From the NCBI RefSeq assembly GCF_024721155.1, contig NZ_JAHVAP010000005.1:705470-769469 (forward strand): DNA of 64,000 nt, given 5' to 3'. Shown in pieces: positions 58,028 to 64,000 of the stretch (the stretch's first letter is position 1; each line of letters opens with the position of its first letter). The position numbers and the translations under genes are program-made. The DNA comes from Mucilaginibacter phenanthrenivorans (lineage in GTDB: Bacteria; Bacteroidota; Bacteroidia; Sphingobacteriales; Sphingobacteriaceae). The notes under the pieces are model-generated. The model worked only from the letters and a program-made list of their open reading frames with translations, did not search any database and was not told where the DNA came from.

Positions 58028-58804
58028 ATGAAAACTACCATCACAACCATTATAGTTGCGTTGCTGTTTAGCAGCAACCTATTATTCGCTCAAAATGAAC
58101 ATTTCACAAAATCGGGTATTATTGAGTTTGAGAAAACCGTGAATATGTATGCGATGATCCAAAAGGAGATCACACCAGATAATGAAGCCTTTTTCGGGCC
58201 GATCCTGGAATCGTACAAAAAGACGCAGCCACAGTTCAGAAAGGTTAAAAGCACATTAACCTTTGGGGATAACAAATCATTATACGCAGCGGTTCCAAAC
58301 GATAACGGCCCGGGCGGCTTTTTCACCGATGATGCAATGTCCGGCCAGCCAAACACGGTGTTTAATGATCTGGAGACCCGGAGTACTGCAACTCAGAAGA
58401 AGGTTTATGAAGAGATCTTCCTGGTAAAAGATAGCACCCGCAAAATTACCTGGAAAATTACAGATGAAACCCGCGAAATAGCCGGCTTTACCTGTCGCCG
58501 TGCAAATGCGCTGGTAATGGATTCTATTTATGTAGTTGCCTTTTATACGGAATCTATAACGGTGCCGGCAGGCCCTGAATCGTTTACCGGCCTACCCGGT
58601 ATGATCCTTGGCGTAGCATTGCCACACGAAAACGTAACCTGGTTTGCCACAAAGGTTACCGAAAAGTCGATTGAGCCAAAAGATTTGATGCCACCAAAAA
58701 AAGGAAAAGTGGTGAGCAACAAGGAACTTTATACTACGCTTAAACAAGTAATGAAAAACTGGGGGCCATCGGCGCAGCTGGAATTGAAAGCGCTGTTGTT
58801 ATAG
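58028..58804 (+). CDS. GLPGLI family protein
   Basis: 258 aa secreted protein, signal peptide 1-20 (ends LLFAQ). The family name segment appears as FTGLPGMILGVALP near 195. It starts 4 bp after the OMP gene, so it is translationally linked. GLPGLI proteins commonly pair with TonB-dependent-receptor-like barrels; role unknown but probably in cell-envelope transport. Confidence 0.9.
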   Translation: MKTTITTIIVALLFSSNLLFAQNEHFTKSGIIEFEKTVNMYAMIQKEITPDNEAFFGPILESYKKTQPQFRKVKSTLTFGDNKSLYAAVPNDNGPGGFFTDDAMSGQPNTVFNDLETRSTATQKKVYEEIFLVKDSTRKITWKITDETREIAGFTCRRANALVMDSIYVVAFYTESITVPAGPESFTGLPGMILGVALPHENVTWFATKVTEKSIEPKDLMPPKKGKVVSNKELYTTLKQVMKNWGPSAQLELKALLL

Positions 58805-58944
58805 ATGTGAGATATTAGACGTGAGATTTGAGATAAGTTGTAAAGATATTTTTCCGACGATAGTATTTCATTCTTATATTTAATGCGTGGAACATAAGAC
58901 TTCAATAATTTATTTCTCATATCTCACGTCTCAATTCTAATTCC
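58803..58944. repeat. Inverted repeat after the GLPGLI gene
   Basis: GTGAGATATTAGACGTGAGA on the left pairs with TCTCACGTCTCAATTC-type sequence at 58922-58938. It spans the gap before the YdeI gene. Confidence 0.6.
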
Positions 58945-59166
58945 ATGCTGAAAAAAGGCGAACATATTGAGGGCACTCCGGCAGAGCTGGAAGCCTTATT
59001 AGCGACTGATGAAAAAGCCAAGTCTTTTTTCGAGGGCCTTTCCAAATCATATAAACAAGGCTACTGCGACTGGGTTGGATCTGCCAAACAGGAAGACACA
59101 AGGAAGGTAAGGGCTGCAAAAGCACTAATCATGCTCCAAAATGAGCAAAAGACGCTAAAAACCTGA
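58945..59166 (+). CDS. YdeI/OmdA-type small protein
   Basis: 73 aa. The stretch DEKAKSFFEGLSKSYKQGYCDWVGSAKQEDTRKVRAAKALIML matches the C-terminal helical repeat of YdeI/OmdA family proteins (bacteriocin-protection/OmpD-associated). The first domain of that family is absent, so it is either a short free-standing version or a truncated form. Start ATG 58945 follows the repeat. Confidence 0.72.
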   Translation: MLKKGEHIEGTPAELEALLATDEKAKSFFEGLSKSYKQGYCDWVGSAKQEDTRKVRAAKALIMLQNEQKTLKT

Positions 59167-59170
59167 TCGC

Positions 59171-60037
59171 TTACTTCGCGTTGTTGGTGATCATTATGCC
59201 TGGATTATTTTGATCGGAGGAACGTGCGATTAAAAAATCCTTTAGTGTTACCAGCTTATCTGTATTGATCAGGTCGACACCGCAATTTAATAGTTGTTCC
59301 CAAACGTTGCTTTTTTCGGGCGAAGACCAAAGCCGCACTTTTTTACCAAACCTGTGCGCCATTTTCACATAGGCACACAACCTTAATTTCTCATCCTCCG
59401 GCATCTTGCCCCGGCCATCCCAACTCAACATCCTGGAGTATTTACAACTTGACAATTTATATACATTTGTCGAGGTGGTATCCTGGTTGGTTTTTTGCAG
59501 ATCCTCGTCTATAAATGCCAACCGGCTATCCTCAGCTTTTATTAGCTTATAGGGCTTATGACCGGATAAAACTACCGTAACTGCGCCTTTTATAACTGAG
59601 CCATGGCTAAAGCTGGAAAGCATGGCGCTATATTTTTTTAGAACCGTTTTAAGTGCCCGGTAGGTATTGTCGGCCCCTGTTTTAATATCGATCATTAAAA
59701 TAACCGGTTCATTATATCCTTTATAAACTTGCCCGTTGTTCCTTTTAATCAGCTCCGCCAAAGGTTTTAAATAAAGCGACTCAAGCGTTCTATGGCTCCC
59801 AAAATAGGGATTAAGGTGCGCCACGATCAGGTCGTCATCCTCTAAAAAAATATCGGCTTCAATATTGGTATATCCATTTTCTAATGCGTCAAGCAGCGGG
59901 CGCTCGTGGAAATAGTCGTTATGGGCAAATGCATTTGGCAGAGGAACCGTTTGCGAAAGCAGCGTAAAGGGGGCAGTAAGCAATAAAACAAAAAATCCTG
60001 TTTTTAGTAATTTTACGCTTAAAATTGCTGAACGCAT
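59171..60037 (-). CDS. Secreted PI-PLC/GDPD-like phosphodiesterase
   Basis: 288 aa; signal peptide about 1-28 (ends LLSQT). The AHNDYFHERPLLDALENGYTNIEADIFL segment near residue 38 has the His and acidic residues of the phospholipase C-like TIM barrel (AIM6 type). The catalytic loop continues with GSHRTLESLYLKPL and IDIKTG near 120, and a later NTDKLV near 263. Phosphodiester cleavage expected; exact lipid unknown. Own -7 box upstream. Convergent with the YdeI gene. Confidence 0.85.
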   Translation of the reverse strand: MRSAILSVKLLKTGFFVLLLTAPFTLLSQTVPLPNAFAHNDYFHERPLLDALENGYTNIEADIFLEDDDLIVAHLNPYFGSHRTLESLYLKPLAELIKRNNGQVYKGYNEPVILMIDIKTGADNTYRALKTVLKKYSAMLSSFSHGSVIKGAVTVVLSGHKPYKLIKAEDSRLAFIDEDLQKTNQDTTSTNVYKLSSCKYSRMLSWDGRGKMPEDEKLRLCAYVKMAHRFGKKVRLWSSPEKSNVWEQLLNCGVDLINTDKLVTLKDFLIARSSDQNNPGIMITNNAK

Positions 60038-60067
60038 TTTTGAGTGTTATTGCTAAAGTTTATAATA

Positions 60068-60075
60068 CAAATTTA
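60068..60075 (-). promoter_or_regulatory. -7 box TAAATTTG of the phosphodiesterase gene
   Basis: Minus-strand TAAATTTG, 31 bp before the ATG at 60037. Confidence 0.45.
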
Positions 60076-60213
60076 GCCTGCCTGCGTTGCAGATTTCTAA
60101 ATATTATATTACCAAATAGTTAAATTGCAGCTGCGTAATATTAATTTTTACTACGGCTGATCTAAGAGATCAGCATTGTCTTTAAATACCGTAACTTACC
60201 TCTAAAACATCTT

Positions 60214-60801
60214 ATGCCATTTGATCTCCTGCTTAATAACGTTTCAAAATACATCCACCTGGATAGTGCCGAAAAAGAGATCTTCCTTTCATTTCTGCAG
60301 CCAAAACATATTAAGCGGAAACAATTCATATTAAACGATGGCGAGATCTGTAAAAACTCAGTATTTGTAACAGATGGTTGCCTGCGCGGGTTTACAGTTG
60401 ATAAAAACGGCATTGAGCATGTGCTGAGCTTTGCTCCTCCGGGATGGTGGATAGCGGATATGTACAGCCTGATCTCCCAAAAACCAGGCATTTTGAATAT
60501 TGAGGCATTGGAGGATACGGAATCCATCATACTTTCAAAAATAAACCAGGAAAAGTTGTACCACGAAGTACCAAAGTTCGAACGGTTCTTCCGCATCCTT
60601 ACAGAAAATTCGTTGGTAGCCAATCAACAACGTATAGTGGATAACATGAGCCTTACTGCGGAAGAACGTTACAGCATTTTTTGTAAGCGTTATCCTACAT
60701 TGATCGATCATTTGCCGCAAAAACAAATAGCCTCGTATGTAGGTGTGACGCCGGAATTCTTTAGTCGGATGAGGAGCGAAATGATTAGGAAGAGAGCTTG
60801 A
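60214..60801 (+). CDS. Crp/Fnr-family regulator with FNR-type recognition helix
   Basis: 195 aa. N-terminal cNMP-binding-like barrel (about 15-120; no N-terminal cysteine cluster, so no 4Fe-4S site as in FNR itself) and a winged helix IASYVGVTPEFFSRMRSEM. E181, S184 and R185 form the E-x-x-S-R pattern by which FNR reads TTGAT/ATCAA. It lies directly upstream of pirin gene 2, whose promoter holds a TTAAT-N4-ATCA element, as does pirin gene 1. Prediction: it controls both. Confidence 0.87.
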   Translation: MPFDLLLNNVSKYIHLDSAEKEIFLSFLQPKHIKRKQFILNDGEICKNSVFVTDGCLRGFTVDKNGIEHVLSFAPPGWWIADMYSLISQKPGILNIEALEDTESIILSKINQEKLYHEVPKFERFFRILTENSLVANQQRIVDNMSLTAEERYSIFCKRYPTLIDHLPQKQIASYVGVTPEFFSRMRSEMIRKRA

Positions 60802-60809
60802 TAATAAAA

Positions 60810-60944
60810 CACGAATTTTTCGAATTTGATCGAATTTCACCAATCTGCTTTGATAATCAAATAATGAGTTATAAACCATCAATGAATTTTTAATTCATCC
60901 TCTTTTTTAATTCGCGAAATTCTATCTAATTCGCAATTATTCGT
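60810..60944. repeat. Inverted repeat between crp-like gene and pirin 2
   Basis: CACGAATTTTTCGAATTTGA on the left pairs with TAATTCGCAATTATTCGTG on the right. It lies just upstream of the FNR-like box. Confidence 0.65.
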
Positions 60945-60956
60945 GCAAGCGCATTT

Positions 60957-60970
60957 CTTAATCTACATCA
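60957..60970 (+). promoter_or_regulatory. FNR-like box upstream of pirin gene 2
   Basis: CTTAATCTACATCA, identical to the first 14 bases of the element at 49035, and again exactly 37 bp before the -7 box. The adjacent E-x-x-S-R regulator is the obvious candidate binder. Confidence 0.55.
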
Positions 60971-60993
60971 TCTTTCCCGCTTAAATCCTGCCT

Positions 60994-61001
60994 TACCTTT
61001 G
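60994..61001 (+). promoter_or_regulatory. -7 box TACCTTTG of pirin gene 2
   Basis: Fits TAnnTTTG; the ATG at 61033 follows a 31-base leader with an AAAAGAGGAAA ribosome site. Confidence 0.5.
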
Positions 61002-61032
61002 ATGTATCAATTAAAAAGAGGAAACAATCAAA

Positions 61033-61749
61033 ATGGCACACACCGTATTACATAAAGCTGAAACCCGTGGACACGCAAACCATGGCTGGCTTAACAGTTA
61101 TCATTCGTTTAGTTTTTCGAGCTACTACAATCCTGAAAGGATGAACTTTGGCGCTTTAAGGGTATTGAACGATGATACCGTTGATGCAGGCATGGGCTTT
61201 GGAAAACACCCGCATGATAATATGGAAATAATCTCCATCCCGCTTGAGGGCGATTTGGAGCATAAAGACAGTATGAATAACGTTGCTGTTATAAAAAATG
61301 GCGACATCCAGGCGATGAGCGCAGGTACCGGCATCTATCACAGCGAGTATAATAAGGACAGGGAACAACGTGTAAAATTTTTGCAGATCTGGGTTTACCC
61401 TGACAAAAAGAATGTTGAGCCGCGTTATGACCAGATTACGCTAAACCTTGAAGACAGGCACAACAAGTTACAGCAAATCCTGTCGCCAAATGCTGATGAC
61501 GAGGGTGTTTGGATTCATCAGAATGCCTGGTTCCACTTGGGTAAATTTGATAAAGGTGTAAGCACTGAATATAATATCAAAGGCAAAGGTAACGGCGTTT
61601 ATGTATTTGTATTAAACGGCGACGTAAAGGTTAATGATCAGCTTTTAAATACCCGCGACGGTTATGGTATCTGGGACACCGATAAATTTACCATCACAGT
61701 CGAAACAGACGCTGAATTTTTACTGATGGAAGTACCAATGGAATTCTGA
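61033..61749 (+). CDS. Pirin family protein (copy 2, YhhW type)
   Basis: 238 aa bicupin. MGFGKHPHDNMEIISIPLEG holds the metal-binding His, His and Glu; SAGTGIYHSEYNKD is the second metal motif. The C-terminal cupin is shorter than in the copy at 49104. YhhW-type pirins can oxidise quercetin in vitro. Probably activated with copy 1 by the FNR-like regulator. Confidence 0.92.
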   Translation: MAHTVLHKAETRGHANHGWLNSYHSFSFSSYYNPERMNFGALRVLNDDTVDAGMGFGKHPHDNMEIISIPLEGDLEHKDSMNNVAVIKNGDIQAMSAGTGIYHSEYNKDREQRVKFLQIWVYPDKKNVEPRYDQITLNLEDRHNKLQQILSPNADDEGVWIHQNAWFHLGKFDKGVSTEYNIKGKGNGVYVFVLNGDVKVNDQLLNTRDGYGIWDTDKFTITVETDAEFLLMEVPMEF

Positions 61750-61830
61750 TTTAGAGATTAGAGGCTAGAGATCAGAGATTAGGAAGGAAAATATCCCCTT
61801 CTCGTTTGAGAAGGGGTACAAAAAGAGTTT

Positions 61831-62127
61831 ATGAAGACAGAAATTTTAGCTATAGGCAGGCATCCCGAAATATTGCAAACTGTAGTTCGATTGGTAAACA
61901 ATAATCCCGAATGGAATGCAACCGGCGCCGGTACCGATGATGAAGCCATATTGGCTTTTAGCGCTCAGCCATTCCGATTGGTATTGTTAGGCGGGGGGAT
62001 TGAAAAGGAAAGTGAGGACAGGCTATGCGCTGCCTTTAGAGCTTTAAACCCGGACATCATAATTGTGCAGCACTATGGCGGTGGCAGCGGATTATTATTT
62101 GCTGAAATTTACCAGGCGCTCAATTAG
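61831..62127 (+). CDS. Pseudo-receiver-like small protein
   Basis: 98 aa alpha-beta protein shaped like a CheY receiver: ILAIGRHPEILQTVVRLVNNN, then FRLVLLGGGIE where an aspartate would be phosphorylated. The Asp is absent (Gly), as are the N-terminal acidic pair. It could be a phosphorylation-independent receiver or an unrelated Rossmann-like domain. Single gene. Confidence 0.55.
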   Translation: MKTEILAIGRHPEILQTVVRLVNNNPEWNATGAGTDDEAILAFSAQPFRLVLLGGGIEKESEDRLCAAFRALNPDIIIVQHYGGGSGLLFAEIYQALN

Positions 62128-62133
62128 TCCTTT

Positions 62134-62889
62134 TTACACTGCCACGTCTACACCGCCACTCCAAAACCAGTTCCCCTCATTGGTATAATACCACTTGCTG
62201 TTTCCCGAAACATCCTGCCCGTTATTGGTGAAGCCATCAAAAGCCAGCTGAACAGCAGGCGGCACGGCACACACAATAGGTACTGTAGTATTAGGAGCAT
62301 GCCTTATATTTACACTTGCTTTAGTGGTTGCCTTACCAAAACCTACTATCTTAGTAATTACCGGCACTACCGGAACCGGGTTACCCAGCGCCATAGAGAT
62401 AAGTTTATTAAAATCAACCTTGGTGCCCGGGCATGCCTTTATAGAGTAGATCTCGTGATGCCCCACAATGTGATCCCTGTCAATAGGGATACTCCAGCGT
62501 GTGGCTATCTCCCTGATCATATCGCTACTGGATTTATAAGTAGCGTCAGACCATACTGTGCTTTCGTCCCCTTCATGCTCTATACCGACGGTATAATAAT
62601 TAGGATTTATATATTTACCAGGCGTACCTGCCTGTTTTATTAAAGCCCAGCTTGGTGCATTTACACGCCCGGCATGCCAGGCGGTATCCTCCTCACGTAC
62701 ATACTGATGTACATCGCCATTAATGCCGACTCCATAATGTGCGGATACCTGCGAAACCGTGCTTTTGAACCAACTGTCGGTACTGCTTAGCGTACCCTCC
62801 ATTATATGGATCACAATGGCTATTGGTTTATAATTGTTGCGGCCCGAAGTATAATTGGGGCTCTTTACGAATATAGGTGTAGGTGCCAT
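62134..62889 (-). CDS. N-acetylmuramoyl-L-alanine amidase (Amidase_2)
   Basis: 251 aa, no signal peptide evident. Amidase_2/PGRP fold: AIVIHIMEGTLSS (first zinc His), DTAWHAG, IEHEGDES, then HIVGHHEIYSIKACPGTKVDF with the remaining His and Cys zinc ligands. The C-terminal 75 residues look like an SH3-type cell-wall-binding domain. Cleaves the amide between MurNAc and L-Ala. The lack of a signal suggests phage-type, lysin-like or tailocin-linked release. It follows the membrane protein gene by 12 bp. Confidence 0.88.
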   Translation of the reverse strand: MAPTPIFVKSPNYTSGRNNYKPIAIVIHIMEGTLSSTDSWFKSTVSQVSAHYGVGINGDVHQYVREEDTAWHAGRVNAPSWALIKQAGTPGKYINPNYYTVGIEHEGDESTVWSDATYKSSSDMIREIATRWSIPIDRDHIVGHHEIYSIKACPGTKVDFNKLISMALGNPVPVVPVITKIVGFGKATTKASVNIRHAPNTTVPIVCAVPPAVQLAFDGFTNNGQDVSGNSKWYYTNEGNWFWSGGVDVAV

Positions 62890-62901
62890 GATATTTTAAT
62901 T

Positions 62902-63525
62902 TTATCCTAAAGTTTTTGCTTCATCCTTAACGATTTCTGCCTGGTTGGGATCGGCAGTAGCCTGCTTATTTTCGGTGCTTTTTAATGCCGCATATAAACC
63001 GGAACTTACCCCAAGTAAAATCAGGTTATTACCTGATACCACCGGCATTATAGTGTCTATAGCTGTCTTTGGATCACTAATATGATTATTTACATAAATG
63101 ATAAACCAGATCCCGAATACGAGATTGAAAGCCACAGTTTGAAACCGATGCACATCTATACCATTTTTGTCAGACAGGATATCGAGGAAAAGGTTGTTGC
63201 CGTGAACATCCTGGCTTAATCCTGTGAGGTTCGGATTGGTTTGATCGTTGATATCTATTAACGTTGCGCCAACTGTTGTTGCAGAACTGATGCCCAAAAG
63301 GTAAAGCGTCGACGGATCAAAAGTTGGGCTGGCGCCCCTTGAGATCATAATGCTGACAAAGGAGGTGATAATAATAACAGTCCACCATGCCAGTTGCACA
63401 CGCGAAAAGCTAAATGGCCGGGGCAATGCCGTGCTGTTGTCACGCAACATATAGTACTTCTTATCAAAAAACCAGACGAGCGCGACCAGCGCAACAAAGA
63501 CGATCCAAAAGGTGAGATCTTTCAT
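62902..63525 (-). CDS. Membrane protein upstream of the amidase
   Basis: 207 aa with an N-terminal span (LTFWIVFVALVALVWFF), two or three further spans (about 45-62, 70-88, 125-145, 160-175) and a charged C-terminus (KQATADPNQAEIVKDEAKTLG). No family recognised. It precedes the amidase by 12 bp in the same direction, an arrangement like holin/endolysin or envelope-associated pairs; inference only. Confidence 0.6.
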   Translation of the reverse strand: MKDLTFWIVFVALVALVWFFDKKYYMLRDNSTALPRPFSFSRVQLAWWTVIIITSFVSIMISRGASPTFDPSTLYLLGISSATTVGATLIDINDQTNPNLTGLSQDVHGNNLFLDILSDKNGIDVHRFQTVAFNLVFGIWFIIYVNNHISDPKTAIDTIMPVVSGNNLILLGVSSGLYAALKSTENKQATADPNQAEIVKDEAKTLG

Positions 63526-63673
63526 TTCTTGTGATTTTAAAAGGATGGATTAAGGCCTACTCTGTACACCGTTTTCGGCTGCCCGGTTATAAGATTAAAT
63601 AAAGCTACGGTATAAATAATTAAAGATCAATTGATTATACTGCATAAATTTATGACATATTGCAGTTGATCGC

Positions 63674-63713
63674 TACCGTAATTTTACGTATTCCAATACG
63701 TATTTTAACGGTA
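63674..63713. promoter_or_regulatory. Nested palindrome upstream of the membrane protein gene
   Basis: TACGTATT-CC-AATACGTA at 63686-63703 is a perfect palindrome, and outer ACCGT/AACGGT arms extend it. The gap 63526-63882 has no gene; this is its only striking feature. Possible operator. Confidence 0.35.
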
Positions 63714-63882
63714 TTTTGTACCCGGTTGATCAGTCCAAAAGACTAACTCGGATTAGCTATAGCCCAGGAGATTTTGATAGAACCACCTGAAGATAGTCGC
63801 TATTATTGGATAGAAGTAATAATGTAATTTGCCGTTTGGCCTTTAAAGTCCGCATCAGGAGATACGAAAAGCGATAACACAA

Positions 63883-63910
63883 GAAAGCCCCCCGTATAAC
63901 TACGAGGGGC
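63883..63910 (-). terminator. rRNA operon terminator
   Basis: On the minus strand GCCCCTCGTA pairs with TACGGGGGGC around GTTA, followed by TTTCTT. Lies just past the 3' end of 5S rRNA. Confidence 0.75.
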
Positions 63911-63923
63911 AACCTGATAAGAT

Positions 63924-64000
63924 TTGGCACCGACCTACTCTCCCACATTTTACTGCAGTACCATCGGCTCTGGCGGGCTTAACTTCTCTGTTCGGAATGG
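63924..64000 (-). rRNA. 5S ribosomal RNA, 5' part outside window
   Basis: The minus strand reads CCATTCCGAACAGAGAAGTTA (cut into its parts), then GCCCGCCAGAGCCGATGGTA and GGGAGAGTAGGTCGGTGCC: the conserved loop and 3' half of 5S rRNA. Its 5' end, and presumably the 23S gene, lie beyond 64000. Confidence 0.92.

Noticed and set aside
62134..63525. Prophage or tailocin lysis cassette
   Set aside because: Amidase plus a small membrane protein is suggestive, but no phage structural genes are in the window.
63757..63948. Minus-strand 63-codon ORF near the right edge
   Set aside because: It overlaps the terminator and the 5S rRNA gene.

Overview
The window looks like chromosomal DNA of a Bacteroidota bacterium of the family Sphingobacteriaceae, close to Mucilaginibacter or Pedobacter. 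This is inferred from gene content (DUF4421, GLPGLI, LptF/TamB, ribBA, Bacteroidota-type lipoproteins and DUF6702/HupE genes) and from many promoters of the Bacteroidota -7 type (TAnnTTTG). Genus cannot be fixed from sequence reading alone. Base composition is moderate and gene density is high, with alternating operon directions.

Layout. 1-4.6 kb: 5'-proximal 577 codons of catalase-peroxidase KatG (runs off the left edge), a MITE-like inverted repeat, and a GH78-type rhamnosidase. 4.7-7.6 kb: NAD-dependent epimerase/reductase, Crp/Fnr regulator and a TetX-like flavin monooxygenase. 7.6-15.2 kb: CPBP protease, a second flavin monooxygenase in an operon with its AraC regulator, a DedA/VTT protein, an AraC regulator divergent from a methyltransferase, and a DUF1801 protein. 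15.3-30.4 kb is the accessory part: two CAP-domain proteins, unknown secreted proteins, a RES-domain protein, a metalloprotease-like lipoprotein paired with an OB-fold protein, a GH12 lipoprotein, Crp plus isochorismatase-like hydrolase, DUF4421, gene remnants, a PAS histidine kinase and tRNA-Met. Its spacers are filled with copies of a modular multi-hairpin repeat.

30.5-46.9 kb is core-like: START-like protein, LptF/G permease, RibBA, TamB-like translocation protein, TsaD, a small membrane protein, M28 peptidase, threonine synthase, M1 peptidase, HupE/UreJ and DUF6702. 47-63.5 kb: seven-blade Kelch lipoprotein, two pirin genes (49.1 and 61.0 kb), a GldB/DUF2268-like protease, a YeiH-type exporter, ECF sigma factor with partner membrane protein, GH25 lysozyme, a TonB-receptor-like barrel plus GLPGLI protein, PI-PLC-like phosphodiesterase, a Crp/Fnr regulator and an N-acetylmuramoyl-L-alanine amidase. 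The right edge cuts into a 5S rRNA gene on the minus strand, presumably the end of an rRNA operon.

Most notable observations: (1) both pirin promoters carry an identical FNR-like 14-mer exactly 37 bp before the -7 box, and a Crp/Fnr protein with the FNR-type E-x-x-S-R recognition helix is encoded just upstream of the second pirin gene; (2) a mosaic family of multi-hairpin repeats fills accessory spacers, and one copy carries a duplicate of the last codons of a CAP-domain gene; (3) many core-region spacers each carry their own unrelated pair of imperfect inverted repeats; (4) a RES-domain gene is preceded by four copies of a CGGCAGC site.
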